Positions 1-8,147 are shown, counted from the stretch's first letter. The stretch: 64,000 bases of DNA from JAWXUC01 sp044432975 (GCA_044432975.1 JAWXUC010000006.1:1-64000), one strand, 5' to 3'. A program made the numbers and translations. The notes: generated by a model from the letters alone, not told the origin.

Positions 1-204
1 TCCTAGATGGTTTCACATCTATCTCCAGTTTATCGAGCTGGTGCTTTATAGCTTTCTGGATTATTGATCCAGCGCTTTATTAAGCTAAAGATTATTTTAT
101 TATCTTAGATGATTTTACATCTATCTCCAGTTTATCGAGCTGGTGCTTTATAGCTTTCTGGATTACTGATCCAGCGCTTTATTAAGCTAAAGATATTTGA
201 TTAT
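1..204. repeat. Two tandem copies of a 102-bp hairpin-containing repeat
   Basis: The first 204 bases are two head-to-tail copies of a 102-bp unit (1-102 and 103-204) that differ at only a few positions. Each unit contains a hairpin CTGGAT-tattg-ATCCAG (the loop varies between copies), a CCAG...CTGG pair just before it, and an outer AGCTT...AAGCT pair. The array may continue beyond the left edge. No coding frame is apparent. It lies downstream of the tRNA-Gly/tRNA-Arg unit on the minus strand, so it could be transcribed read-through sequence, a structured RNA repeat, or a relic of a mobile element. Confidence 0.85.
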
Positions 205-221
205 TTGTCGCCATAAATAAA

Positions 222-298
222 TGGCGCGCTCTAGACGATTCGAACGTCTGACCCACAGCTTAGAAGGCTGTTGCTCTATCCTGCTGAGCTAAGAGCGC
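222..298 (-). tRNA. tRNA-Arg (anticodon UCU)
   Basis: On the minus strand the sequence folds as a cloverleaf. The acceptor stem is GCGCTCT/AGAGCGC and the T arm carries GTTCGAATC. The anticodon stem is ACAGC/GCTGT around the loop CTTCTAA, giving anticodon UCU (reads AGA). The discriminator is G and CCA is encoded. It lies 46 bp downstream of tRNA-Gly on the same strand and probably shares its promoter. Confidence 0.95.
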
Positions 299-344
299 AA
301 GAATCTCTAAAATTTGAATATCCTATTTTAATTATTGTTAAAAA

Positions 345-419
345 TGGAGCGGGCAAAGGGATTTGAACCCTCGACATCAACCTTGGCAAGGTTGCGCTCT
401 ACCCCTGAGCTATACCCGC
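345..419 (-). tRNA. tRNA-Gly (anticodon GCC)
   Basis: Minus-strand cloverleaf: acceptor stem GCGGGTA/TGCCCGC, anticodon stem CAACC/GGTTG around loop TTGCCAA (anticodon GCC), T arm with GGTTCAAATCC, and an encoded CCA. A good promoter lies directly upstream on the minus strand. It is the first gene of a two-tRNA unit with tRNA-Arg. Confidence 0.96.
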
Positions 420-437
420 ATCGTTTCAACAAAAATG

Positions 438-466
438 TTTATATACGTTCAAAAAATAAATTGCAA
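438..466 (-). promoter_or_regulatory. Sigma-70 promoter of the tRNA-Gly/tRNA-Arg unit
   Basis: Minus strand: TTGCAA, a 17-bp spacer, then TATAAA, ending about 20 bp before tRNA-Gly. The -35 element is preceded by an A-rich tract and the letters GTTC. The tRNA-Thr promoter at 53421 has the same AAAAAAGTTCTTGCAA arrangement. Confidence 0.75.
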
Positions 467-500
467 GAACTTTTTTTGGTTTTTTGCAAAAAAAATTAAA

Positions 501-761
501 CTACTTTGAATTTCCTAATATTTTATCCATTATTGCAGCTTTAAGAGCTGCATCTCTAGTTTCTTTTGATTTTTCGCCAAATGCGTTAACAAGTGCATTT
601 GATAAGTTTTTATCTTCATTTGATTTTGCGCTAAACATTTCTACATGTCTGGCTGCGATTTCATTGTTTAGTACTGATTTAGCACTGCCAATCAACTCAG
701 GAAGGTCTACCTTTCCCAAAGACAACGATGATGCATTGCCTATATTATTTTTATTTTCCAT
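501..761 (-). CDS. Small soluble hypothetical protein (86 aa)
   Basis: A charged 86-residue protein beginning MENKNNIGN, with no signal peptide or membrane segment and no recognised family. It looks mostly helical, with many Lys, Glu and Ala residues. The ATG at 761 is preferred over an in-frame start 24 bases upstream because AGAAGGAG lies about 8 bases before it. A plus-strand open frame over the same bases encodes an unlikely hydrophobic chain and has no ribosome site. The gene is divergent from murJ. The function is unknown. Confidence 0.6.
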   Translation of the reverse strand: MENKNNIGNASSLSLGKVDLPELIGSAKSVLNNEIAARHVEMFSAKSNEDKNLSNALVNAFGEKSKETRDAALKAAIMDKILGNSK

Positions 762-935
762 TTTAAATTCTCCTTCTAAAAACACTATATATTTTCTGTG
801 TTTTTTCTCTATCTTTTGTCTATTATCTCAAGTTTAATTTCAATTGTCAACAATTTTATTATATAATTTGCATTATTTTAAATTTCTGTTAAATCAGAAA
901 GAAGTGTAACACTATAATATTAATGAGTGATTAAG

Positions 936-2498
936 ATGAGTTTATTAAAATCTGTTACAACTTTTGGCAGTTGGACATTAGTTAGTAGAATTACTGGCTT
1001 TTTTAGAGATATGGTTCTTGCAAATTTTTTAGGTGCAGGATTGGTTTCAGATGCTTTTTTTGTAGCCTTTAAGCTACCCAATCTTTTTAGAAGCTTATTT
1101 GCAGAAGGGGCTTTTACTTCTGCTTTTGTGCCAATGCTTTCTCAAAAATTGGAAAAACAAGACAAAGAAACAGCGATGGAATTTGCTGGTAGAGCTATTT
1201 GTGTCTTAACTTTTTTTGTGGCGATTCTTGTTATTGTTATGCAGATTTTTATGCCTGTTGTTGTTAAGGTTATGGCTCCAGGTTTTGCTTCAGATATAGA
1301 TAAGGTAGAATTGGCGGTTACGTTGTCTAGGATTACATTCCCATTTTTGTTATTTATATCAATAGTTTCTTTTCAGTCAGGAATTCTCAATTCTTTAGGG
1401 CGTTTTATGGCTCCAGCTTCTGCTCCTGTTATCTTAAATTTGATTATGATATCATCAGTGTTTGTTTTTGTGCCATTTTTTCCTCAAGGGCCTGCTTATG
1501 GTATAGCTTTTTCAGTTTCTGTTGCAGGTCTTCTAGAAATAATTTATCTGCACTTTTTCTTAAAGAAAGAAAACGCAAGCATAAATTTAAGCTTTAAGGT
1601 TTTTGACTCATTGAAAGATGCAGAAATAAAAACATTGTTTAAGAGAATTGGGCCAGGAGTTTTAGGCTCGGGAATATATCAAATAAATGTTTTGATAGGG
1701 ACGATTCTTGCATCTTTGGTTGGGGCGGGGGCAATTTCTTGGTTGTATTATGCCTCACGTTTACAACAATTACCACTGGGTGTTGTTGGTGCTGCAATTT
1801 CTGTTGCAATTTTGCCAGTTTTATCTGCGCACCTAAAAGGAAATAGAAAAAAAGAAGCAAAAGAAATTCAAGATAAAGCGATTATGTACGGCGCTTTTTT
1901 ATCTATTCCATCAATGATTGCGTTAATGGTTTTGGCTCGTCCGATAATCAATATTTTGTTTGAGCATGGGCAATTTGGTGTTTTAGATACCGATAATACT
2001 TCAGGTGCTTTAATTGCATTGGCTTTAGGTTTGCCTTCTTATGTTTTTACCAAAGCATTGGCTCCAAACTTTTTTGCAAGAGGAGATACCAAAACTCCTG
2101 TAAAATATAGTGTGGTTTTATTAATAGCAAATTTATTATTAACGATTGTTTTAATGGGTCCAATGGGACATGTTGGAATAGCTTTAGCAAGTTCTATAGC
2201 ATCTTTTGTTTCTTTATATCAATATTTAAGAGGGTTGAAAAAAAGGGGCTTTTGGTCTATGTCTAAGGCATTAAAGAAAACAATATTAAAAGTGTCTATA
2301 GCATCAATATTTATGGGAGCAGTTTTAATGGCTGTTCAGATGGTTTTGGGTGATTGGTTGGCATATTCATTAAATATTAGGTTGATTATTTTAATGTTCT
2401 TGTGTATAGTTGGGTTAATAAGTTTTATTACTTTTGCAAAAGTATTAAAAATTTTAGATGTAGTTGCTTTTATAAAAGGGCTTAAGAATGCTAAATGA
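936..2498 (+). CDS. murJ: Lipid II flippase MurJ
   Basis: MurJ (MviN), a MOP-superfamily inner-membrane protein that flips lipid II across the cytoplasmic membrane for peptidoglycan synthesis. The 520 residues match the usual family size. The N terminus MSLLKSVTTFGSWTLVSRIT and the following FFRDMVLANFLG are the conserved opening, and about 14 hydrophobic segments follow. A GTG nine bases upstream is possible, but the ATG at 936 gives the standard MurJ N terminus; neither has a strong ribosome site. It starts a five-gene plus-strand run and overlaps the DUF2333-like gene by 11 bp, implying coupling. Identification is firm. Confidence 0.95.
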   Translation: MSLLKSVTTFGSWTLVSRITGFFRDMVLANFLGAGLVSDAFFVAFKLPNLFRSLFAEGAFTSAFVPMLSQKLEKQDKETAMEFAGRAICVLTFFVAILVIVMQIFMPVVVKVMAPGFASDIDKVELAVTLSRITFPFLLFISIVSFQSGILNSLGRFMAPASAPVILNLIMISSVFVFVPFFPQGPAYGIAFSVSVAGLLEIIYLHFFLKKENASINLSFKVFDSLKDAEIKTLFKRIGPGVLGSGIYQINVLIGTILASLVGAGAISWLYYASRLQQLPLGVVGAAISVAILPVLSAHLKGNRKKEAKEIQDKAIMYGAFLSIPSMIALMVLARPIINILFEHGQFGVLDTDNTSGALIALALGLPSYVFTKALAPNFFARGDTKTPVKYSVVLLIANLLLTIVLMGPMGHVGIALASSIASFVSLYQYLRGLKKRGFWSMSKALKKTILKVSIASIFMGAVLMAVQMVLGDWLAYSLNIRLIILMFLCIVGLISFITFAKVLKILDVVAFIKGLKNAK

Positions 2499-3414
2499 AA
2501 ATATAAAAAAAACACTCAAAGAAAAATATGATTATTATCATACCAAATATTTGCAAAAAATAAAATTAAGCACAGCTTTTTTATTTGCTTTGTGCTTTAT
2601 AATTTTTTTAATTTTATATTATGGCCTTTTAGGTGGAGTGTTTAATTCTACAATCAGAAAAGATGTTGATATAAAATTTAAGAGTGTAAAAGGTTTGTCA
2701 ACTTTAGGTGTTGCAAGCTATGTTATAGATTCTGAAGTTCAAGACAACTTGTGGACACCAAGTTTGCCATTTTTCTTTCCAACATATTTTTTAGACAATT
2801 TGCCAAGTTTTCAGTTAGGAGAAATGAAAGCCGTTTCTATTATAATAACTTCTTTATCAGAGCTTGCAAAAGAGGATAAAAAATTAAAAAAATCTGCAGA
2901 TTTATTAAATTATGATGGAACAATCTGGATGTTTGATAAAGGCGGAGTTTTGCCAGTGCCATCATCTGCTTCTCAATATAAAAAGGGTAGACAGTTATTA
3001 ATAAAGTCTTCTCCATTAGAAAACGGTTTGGTTTTATATGACGATTCTTTATTGCATTTACTTAAAAAGATTTCAAAAAGTTTGTCTTATAGTTTAAAAA
3101 GTTTAGACACTTCAATTATTGAAAATGAAAAAACAGATAATCAATTTTATTATAATCAAGGCAAAGTTTATGTTTATTCTTTGTTTTTAAAAGCCATTAG
3201 CGTTGACTATAAAGATATATTAGTCGCAAATGATTTATATGCAGACATTACTTATGTTATAAAAGCTTTAGAAGACGGGGTTCATATTTCTCCAAGTGTT
3301 GTTAAAAATGCCGATAAAAGTTCTTCTTCTGCAAACCATTTATATAACATGGGTTATTATATTCAAAAAGCTTTAATTAAATTAAATAAAATGCAAAGAG
3401 GATTAAGCAATTGA
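2488..3414 (+). CDS. DUF2333-like membrane-anchored protein
   Basis: A 308-residue protein with one transmembrane segment at about residues 27-48 after a basic N terminus, and a mainly extracytoplasmic domain. The stretch WTPSLPFFFPTYFLDNLPSF followed by QLG resembles the conserved core of DUF2333 proteins, a family of unknown function found in many proteobacteria. The start overlaps the end of murJ by 11 bp and its stop overlaps the TTG start of the NifU-domain gene, so the three are translationally coupled. Adjacency to murJ suggests an envelope role, but that is inference. Confidence 0.72.
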   Translation: MLNENIKKTLKEKYDYYHTKYLQKIKLSTAFLFALCFIIFLILYYGLLGGVFNSTIRKDVDIKFKSVKGLSTLGVASYVIDSEVQDNLWTPSLPFFFPTYFLDNLPSFQLGEMKAVSIIITSLSELAKEDKKLKKSADLLNYDGTIWMFDKGGVLPVPSSASQYKKGRQLLIKSSPLENGLVLYDDSLLHLLKKISKSLSYSLKSLDTSIIENEKTDNQFYYNQGKVYVYSLFLKAISVDYKDILVANDLYADITYVIKALEDGVHISPSVVKNADKSSSSANHLYNMGYYIQKALIKLNKMQRGLSN

Positions 3415-3938
3415 TAGAAGCAATTTTAACTCCAGATCCACAAGTTATGAACTTTTTTGCTAGCAAAGAATGCTTTAGTAATGCAAAAGCTGAGTTTTCA
3501 GATGTTAAATCTTTACACAAATCTCCATTGGCAACAAAGATTTTTGATTTAGGAAAAATAAAAACTATTTTTATTTCTCAAGATAATATTGCAATTACAA
3601 AAGAAGATACTGCAAACTGGGATGAATTAAAACCTCAGATTATTGCAGTTATTAATGCTTTTTGCACAACAGGAGAAGATGCTGTTATTCCTGCTTCTGA
3701 TTCCAATTGTTCTGTCTTAGAAAATGTAGAAAGCTTAATAGATGCCAGAATTAGACCAGCATTGCAAAGAGATGGTGGCGATATAGATGTTATTGGCTTT
3801 GAAGATGGTGTTTTAAGGGTTAGTTTGCAAGGCAACTGTCATGGCTGTCCTTATGCTACAATAACATTAAAAGAAGGGGTAGAAAAAATCTTAAAACAAT
3901 ATATACCAGAAATCAAATCTGTTTTAAATGAGGCTTAA
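3411..3938 (+). CDS. NifU-domain Fe-S carrier protein (Nfu type)
   Basis: A 175-residue Nfu-type iron-sulfur carrier that would deliver Fe-S clusters to target enzymes. The first ~85 residues match the Nfu N-terminal scaffold domain and residues ~105-172 are the NifU C-terminal domain, with IRPALQRDGGDIDVIGF and the cluster-binding pair CHGCP. The start is a TTG whose last two bases overlap the preceding stop codon; AGAGG lies about nine bases upstream. The layout is the alphaproteobacterial and mitochondrial NFU1 one. Two bases separate it from the next gene. Confidence 0.92.
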   Translation: MIEAILTPDPQVMNFFASKECFSNAKAEFSDVKSLHKSPLATKIFDLGKIKTIFISQDNIAITKEDTANWDELKPQIIAVINAFCTTGEDAVIPASDSNCSVLENVESLIDARIRPALQRDGGDIDVIGFEDGVLRVSLQGNCHGCPYATITLKEGVEKILKQYIPEIKSVLNEA

Positions 3939-3940
3939 AA

Positions 3941-4669
3941 ATGAAAAAGTTTATAGCAATAATTTTTTGTTTTATTAGTTTTTCTACAAATGCAAAATAT
4001 CAAGAAGGTTATGTTGAAGACTTTGAAAAAGAATATAAAGTAGAATTAGCTTTTATAGAAAAAATAAAACCAATTGCTTTAGAAGTTAACTTAGAAGTCT
4101 TAAAAGAAAGAGCTTTAATAGAAGCAATAGACTTAGAAAATTTATCTCAAAAAGATAAAGACTTATTAGATGAAAAAGCTGAAAAATATGATGAATTTAC
4201 AAGATTAAAGGATAATAATAGATATATTTATTTAAGAGAAAAGCTTTTAGATAAAATAGATGCTATGCCACCATCTATGTTGATAGCTGTTTCAGGAATA
4301 GAAACAGATTTTGGCAGAACAAGATTTGTAGATGAAGGAAATTCTTTATATAAAGAAGTTGTTTGGGATGATAGTGGCATAAAACCAATTGGTGAAGACG
4401 AAGATGCTGGTTATACAATTAAAAAATTTAATACATTAAAAGATTCTATGCACTCTTTTTTATTAAAGTTAAATAGCTCTCGTGATTTTGCTCATTTAAG
4501 ATTTGGCCGAAAATTACAGCGCCAAAAACGTCGCCCAATGCAAGGTAGAGATTTTGCTCAAGATTTTCACCTAAGAACCCCATTGAAAAACTTTACAGGA
4601 TTATTAGATTATACAATAACTTTTTATGAGTTAGATGAGTTAGACAGACAAAACAACTATTATAGATAG
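3941..4669 (+). CDS. Secreted Bax-like glucosaminidase (GH73 type)
   Basis: A predicted periplasmic peptidoglycan hydrolase of 242 residues. A signal peptide, MKKFIAIIFCFISFSTNA, is followed by FIEKIKPIALEVN, typical of the Bax/glucosaminidase family, and by the active-site segment MLIAVSGIETDFGRTRF, whose Glu is the likely acid. Downstream are the family's IKKFNTLKDSMHSFLLKLN and the DFHLRTPLKNFTGLLDYTI region. GH73 enzymes cut the N-acetylglucosaminyl-MurNAc bond. It follows nfu by 2 bp in the murJ run. The middle insertion RKLQRQKRRPMQGRDF is unusually basic. Confidence 0.82.
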   Translation: MKKFIAIIFCFISFSTNAKYQEGYVEDFEKEYKVELAFIEKIKPIALEVNLEVLKERALIEAIDLENLSQKDKDLLDEKAEKYDEFTRLKDNNRYIYLREKLLDKIDAMPPSMLIAVSGIETDFGRTRFVDEGNSLYKEVVWDDSGIKPIGEDEDAGYTIKKFNTLKDSMHSFLLKLNSSRDFAHLRFGRKLQRQKRRPMQGRDFAQDFHLRTPLKNFTGLLDYTITFYELDELDRQNNYYR

Positions 4670-4679
4670 GGAGTTTTAT

Positions 4680-5279
4680 ATGAAAAAAATTTTATTAATA
4701 TGTGCTTTTTGCACTTTTTCAACATTGGCAAAAGCAGATTGTAATTTAGGTGATTTTTTGTTTTTAGACGGAAGTTGTTCTAATGATTTACAGACAAACA
4801 AAAATCCTGTGGGCATTGTTGTTGATGCAGAAAGAAACATTGCATTGTCAATAGAACAGTCAGAACAACAGTGGACAATTAATGGCCCTCATTTAGAAAT
4901 ATCTTCAAATAAAGGATTAGCGCAAACTCCACAAGATGCTTTAGAAGAGTTTGATGGTCAAGAACTCGCTCCATATTTTGATGCAATAGCACCAAATTTT
5001 TATAAAGCGATGAATTATTGTGCGTCAATGGATTATGTTAATGCTCGTTCTTGGTTTTTGCCAGAATTGGGCTTGTTAAATTTGATTTATCAGCAAAAAG
5101 AAAATATAAATAATAAGTTATCAAAATTAGAAAAACCACAACTTTTACAAAACAGTTGGTATTGGTCAGGCTCTCAATATAGCTACACTCAAAGTTGGCT
5201 AGAATCTTTCTTTGATGGAAGCATCGCCTACCAAAACAACGACACAAATCAGTTAACCAGATGTGTTATTAATTTTTAG
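4680..5279 (+). CDS. Secreted DUF1566-like Cys-containing protein
   Basis: A 199-residue exported protein: signal peptide to about KADC, then a Cys-containing segment (CNLGDFLFLDGSC) and the phrase KNPVGIVVDAERN. The C-terminal part resembles a DUF1566/Lcl-type domain: WFLPELGLLNLIYQ, then YWSGSQYSYTQSW, then DGSIAYQNN...RCV. The secreted protein at 52007 has a comparable DGTCSKTYLSGKTPKGIIV segment, so the two appear to share an N-terminal module. The gene is last in the murJ run, with GGGAG before its ATG. The function of these domains is unknown; a surface or adhesion role is a guess. Confidence 0.7.
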   Translation: MKKILLICAFCTFSTLAKADCNLGDFLFLDGSCSNDLQTNKNPVGIVVDAERNIALSIEQSEQQWTINGPHLEISSNKGLAQTPQDALEEFDGQELAPYFDAIAPNFYKAMNYCASMDYVNARSWFLPELGLLNLIYQQKENINNKLSKLEKPQLLQNSWYWSGSQYSYTQSWLESFFDGSIAYQNNDTNQLTRCVINF

Positions 5280-5324
5280 AATACATTACTACCCAGTTAA
5301 AATCTTTGAAAAACAATAATAGTT

Positions 5325-5372
5325 TCATTCTCAGCGTCATTGCGGACTAGATCCGCAATCTAGTCAAAAAAT
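5325..5372. repeat. Interspersed intergenic repeat (family A)
   Basis: The gap between 5279 and 5421 holds a copy of a short interspersed repeat: TTGCGGACTAGATCCGCAAT, a self-complementary block, followed by CTAGTCAAAAAATATAGCT. The same family recurs at 35533-35615 as an inverted pair and in the mosaic at 51420-51985. It is a REP-like or palindromic element with no coding content. Confidence 0.8.
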
Positions 5373-5420
5373 ATAGCTATATAAATTTGATTGAATAAAT
5401 AATTAAAACTTTATTTTCAA

Positions 5421-5654
5421 TCAAATGTTATTTTCTTTTAGAATTTCAAATAGTTTTACTTCAAGATAATCAGCAATTAATATTGTTGTGTATAAACTTG
5501 GTTTTTGCGTTAAGTTTTCAATATATAAAATTGAACTTTTGCTCATGCCAATATCTTTAGCCATTTTATATTGGCTAATATTTTTTTTAATGCGAATTTC
5601 TTTTAATGCGCTTATCGCTTTATCGCTTATAAATTGAGCTTCTCTTTTGTTCAT
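5421..5654 (-). CDS. XRE-family helix-turn-helix regulator
   Basis: A 77-residue DNA-binding protein, essentially one HTH_3 domain: LKEIRIKKNISQYKMAKDIG then MSKSSILYIENLTQKPSLYT. An in-frame GTG 33 bases upstream exists, but ATG 5654 is preferred. No ribosome site is visible; instead TATAAT sits seven bases before the ATG on the minus strand, so the message may be leaderless. It is divergent from the gene at 5733, whose consensus promoter lies 20 bp from this start codon, so the regulator may control both. Targets are not known. Confidence 0.85.
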   Translation of the reverse strand: MNKREAQFISDKAISALKEIRIKKNISQYKMAKDIGMSKSSILYIENLTQKPSLYTTILIADYLEVKLFEILKENNI

Positions 5655-5674
5655 GTCATATATTATAAAACAAC

Positions 5675-5703
5675 TTGACAAAAACACGATAGTTCTGTAT
5701 AAT
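5675..5703 (+). promoter_or_regulatory. Perfect-consensus sigma-70 promoter
   Basis: TTGACA, 17-bp spacer, TATAAT: an exact match to both hexamers with optimal spacing, 30 bp before the ATG of the gene at 5733. It lies in the intergenic region shared with the XRE regulator, a likely place for repression. Confidence 0.85.
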
Positions 5704-5732
5704 GAACCAATAAATTATAAAAGGAGGGTATT

Positions 5733-6308
5733 ATGAGTGATATAAAAAAAACATTGTTAAAGTCTAAAATGAAGGCGAAAATTCAAACAGCTTCATTAGA
5801 AGAGTTAGCCGTTATGAGAGCAGAATTTAGAGAGCTAGATCAAGGTTCAGAAGCTGTTGAGTTTGACAGAGAAATTGATAAAGCGCTAAAATCAACAATA
5901 AATAAAAATGATCAAACATTGTGGAGTGAAAAAGCTTTAGGCTTTTCTTCATCATCTTTTGATGTTAAGAATATTGACGCAATTCAAGAGTTTACAAATA
6001 GATTTGGTTATAATAATGGCGAAAGCTTTAATCCTATGGTTGGAACAAAAAGTGTTTGTGATAAACTTAATAAAAGTTATGAGTCATTAAAAGAGAATGC
6101 TCCTGATGAATATGTTTTAACAACAAGGGGAAAAGTAGAAAAAATTATTGCGGAAGAAGCCGAAAAAGAAGCAAAAACATCTGGCATTTCAGGAATGTTT
6201 GATAATTTGAAGAAAACTCCAGAAACAAGAGGAACTTCAGATGATGCTGGCGTTAATAAAATGGCACAGATGATACAAACCAAAATGGCAGAATTAAAAG
6301 GAAGATAA
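5733..6308 (+). CDS. Hypothetical cytosolic protein (191 aa)
   Basis: A hydrophilic 191-residue protein with no signal peptide or membrane segment. The N-terminal ~55 residues are Lys/Glu-rich and probably helical, and the C-terminal part carries KVEKIIAEEAEKEAKTSG and ends MIQTKMAELKGR. No family is recognised. The expression signals are exceptional: an exact consensus promoter at 5675 and a full AAGGAGG ribosome site nine bases before the ATG. It would be strongly expressed unless repressed, most plausibly by the divergent XRE protein. Confidence 0.7.
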   Translation: MSDIKKTLLKSKMKAKIQTASLEELAVMRAEFRELDQGSEAVEFDREIDKALKSTINKNDQTLWSEKALGFSSSSFDVKNIDAIQEFTNRFGYNNGESFNPMVGTKSVCDKLNKSYESLKENAPDEYVLTTRGKVEKIIAEEAEKEAKTSGISGMFDNLKKTPETRGTSDDAGVNKMAQMIQTKMAELKGR

Positions 6309-6345
6309 AAATATTTAGAGCATTTCTCGATTAAATAGAAATGCT

Positions 6346-7197
6346 CTACTTCTTAGGAGCGGCGATTCTTTTTGTTTCGCCGTTTTTCTTTGGCAGTTGA
6401 GTTCTTTTCTTTGGCTTTGTATAACTAGGTTGTTGAGGAGTAAACAAGTCTTCGACCATAAGCATCATTTCTTGCATAGATTTTCCCTCTAACATTTGTT
6501 GTTCTGTAAATTTGTTTGCAATTGAGTTAACCATACTGTTTCTAAAAGCTTCTTGGGCGCTATCTCTTGCATTTGATGTTTTGCGATTGGCTAGTTCATG
6601 ATATTTTCTTTGAAACCTTGCAAATTCATAAACATCATCACCACCAGAAACAAAGTCTTCTAAACCATTTAAGTGCATTTTATAATCTAATAAAGAACTA
6701 ATTCCAAAACCTTTAACATCAAAATAAACTTTACAATCTTCAATAATTTCAGGGTTTATGATGTCTGTAAATCTTTGTGGGTTTATGTTGCCAAAGTCAA
6801 TATATTTTATAGCATCTTTGCTTTGGTGAATGGTTAAGTTTTGTTCATAAAATTCTTTGGTTTCGTTGTTTCTTCTTTGAGACGTTAACATAGAAGACGT
6901 TAATCCAATAGCAATTAAGGCTTTTCTCATTGTGTTGTTTGCAACATAAGTTAATTTTCTAATATCTTGCAGAACTTCTTTGTTGTATAAAGCTTGATAA
7001 GCGCAAAAATCATTAAAAGAATATAGACTGTTCATTTGTTCTTCATCTAAGGGAGAGCTGCAAATAATTTCAACATTTATAAATTTTTCAAGATATTGAA
7101 AAAGGATATCTTTTACAGCATCTCTGCTGTATTTAGATTTTTTACTAACGGTTTCCACATATTGAAAAACAATTTGCTCTACCTCATATTCGTCCAT
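6346..7197 (-). CDS. Hypothetical protein (283 aa)
   Basis: A 283-residue protein without signal peptide or clear membrane segments. The body is mixed charged and aromatic, and the last ~30 residues form a basic Pro/Lys tail (KPKKRTQLPKKNGETKR) that could bind nucleic acid or a membrane surface. An upstream in-frame start at 7254 is open, but ATG 7197 is preferred because GGAG lies about nine bases before it. No family is recognised. It converges on the gene at 5733 across a 37-bp gap. Confidence 0.7.
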   Translation of the reverse strand: MDEYEVEQIVFQYVETVSKKSKYSRDAVKDILFQYLEKFINVEIICSSPLDEEQMNSLYSFNDFCAYQALYNKEVLQDIRKLTYVANNTMRKALIAIGLTSSMLTSQRRNNETKEFYEQNLTIHQSKDAIKYIDFGNINPQRFTDIINPEIIEDCKVYFDVKGFGISSLLDYKMHLNGLEDFVSGGDDVYEFARFQRKYHELANRKTSNARDSAQEAFRNSMVNSIANKFTEQQMLEGKSMQEMMLMVEDLFTPQQPSYTKPKKRTQLPKKNGETKRIAAPKK

Positions 7198-7345
7198 AAA
7201 TAATCTCCGCACATAATTTTCAAAATATATAGCATATTTTTGTATTGCTGTCAAATATTTTTAATTGTTAATAAAAATTGATTTTTTATAAAATAAAATA
7301 GTAAAAAACATTTTTATTCAAATACTTAAATTGTGTTTTTGTTTT

Positions 7346-7373
7346 AGAGGATTCTATAATTCTAGAATCCTCT
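7346..7373. repeat. Inverted repeat, 11-bp arms
   Basis: AGAGGATTCTA and its exact complement around a 6-base loop, in the gap between the genes at 6346 and 7468. No T tract follows on either strand, so it is not a standard terminator. It could be an operator for the downstream minus-strand gene. Confidence 0.6.
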
Positions 7374-7424
7374 AATGGAATGTATTTCCAAAAATGTAAA
7401 ATTCTAAAAATAAGGCAAAAAAAA

Positions 7425-7444
7425 GAGTGAGACGAATCTCACTC
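7425..7444 (-). terminator. Rho-independent terminator
   Basis: GAGTGAGA-cgaa-TCTCACTC, an 8-bp perfect stem with a CGAA tetraloop, followed on the minus strand by a run of eight U residues. It lies 23 bp after the stop of the secreted repeat protein. Confidence 0.85.
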
Positions 7445-7467
7445 AAATAAAAAAGATAATGATATGC

Positions 7468-8085
7468 TTATATTACATATTTTTTAATCATCTTTTCTGT
7501 TTTGGTAATGTGCTGTAGCTCAACATTACCATCTTCATTAATAAATGTTCGCAAAAACTCTTCTCCCTCTTTAAGAGATATCCTAACAGGATGCTCTGTA
7601 GGGATTAGAACTAGCACAAGGACGTCATAAGTATACATATAAAGTTTACCGTCCTCTTTGATTTGAACTAGATTGTTTTCCACCTTACACTTTCTGTTGT
7701 TTGTTTTAACTATCGAAGTATCTTGACGTTGTGGTTTATCATTGTTTTGATAAATTTCCAACTGCCTTAAGAACTCTTCTCTGTCAAAACCTTTACCTTC
7801 TTGAGGTATCTCATCATAGTGTTTGGTGTTGCTAACAACTCTTGTGTAATTACTTGTGTTGCCGTTAACAAAATTCTCATAGTTCTTGTTGCTTTCGGCT
7901 ACAAAGTCAGAGTAATCTTGGTTTGATTTTTTTACAAACTCAGCATACTCTTTGTTAGCGCTTTCAACAAATTTTGCATAATCAGAGTTTGATTGTTTGC
8001 AATAGTCTTCAAAGCTTTGTGCATTTGCGATGTTTGATGTTAAAGCACCCAGTGCGATAATCATCGATAGAATCATTTTTTTCAT
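7468..8085 (-). CDS. Secreted protein with five 11-residue repeats
   Basis: A 205-residue exported protein. The signal peptide is MKKMILSMIIALGALTSNIA then NA. Residues ~30-83 hold five consecutive 11-residue units of the pattern SNxxYxxFVxx (SNSDYAKFVES, ANKEYAEFVKK, SNQDYSDFVAE, SNKNYENFVNG, then a degenerate NTSNYTRVVS). Such hendecads usually form a long amphipathic helix or right-handed coiled coil. The C-terminal ~90 residues look like a small beta domain. No family is recognised. No Shine-Dalgarno precedes the ATG; the leader is A/T only. Codon use is less AT-biased than in flanking genes. It has its own promoter and terminator. Confidence 0.8.
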   Translation of the reverse strand: MKKMILSMIIALGALTSNIANAQSFEDYCKQSNSDYAKFVESANKEYAEFVKKSNQDYSDFVAESNKNYENFVNGNTSNYTRVVSNTKHYDEIPQEGKGFDREEFLRQLEIYQNNDKPQRQDTSIVKTNNRKCKVENNLVQIKEDGKLYMYTYDVLVLVLIPTEHPVRISLKEGEEFLRTFINEDGNVELQHITKTEKMIKKYVI

Positions 8086-8118
8086 TTTATTTTATAATTA
8101 ATTAGTTTTGTCAAAATA

Positions 8119-8147
8119 TGTATAACCTAGATTTAGTGATTTGTCAA
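8119..8147 (-). promoter_or_regulatory. Sigma-70 promoter for the hendecad-repeat gene
   Basis: Minus strand: TTGACA, 17-bp spacer, TATACA, about 34 bp before the ATG at 8085. The intervening leader contains TAATTAATTA and lacks any Shine-Dalgarno. Confidence 0.75.

Noticed and set aside
484..837. Plus-strand open frame encoding a 117-aa hydrophobic chain
   Set aside because: It lacks a ribosome site and lies antisense to the 86-aa gene at 501-761, which has AAGGAG and normal soluble-protein composition.
5421..6308. XRE regulator plus neighbouring gene as a toxin-antitoxin pair
   Set aside because: The genes are divergent rather than co-transcribed and the 191-aa partner shows no toxin-family features.
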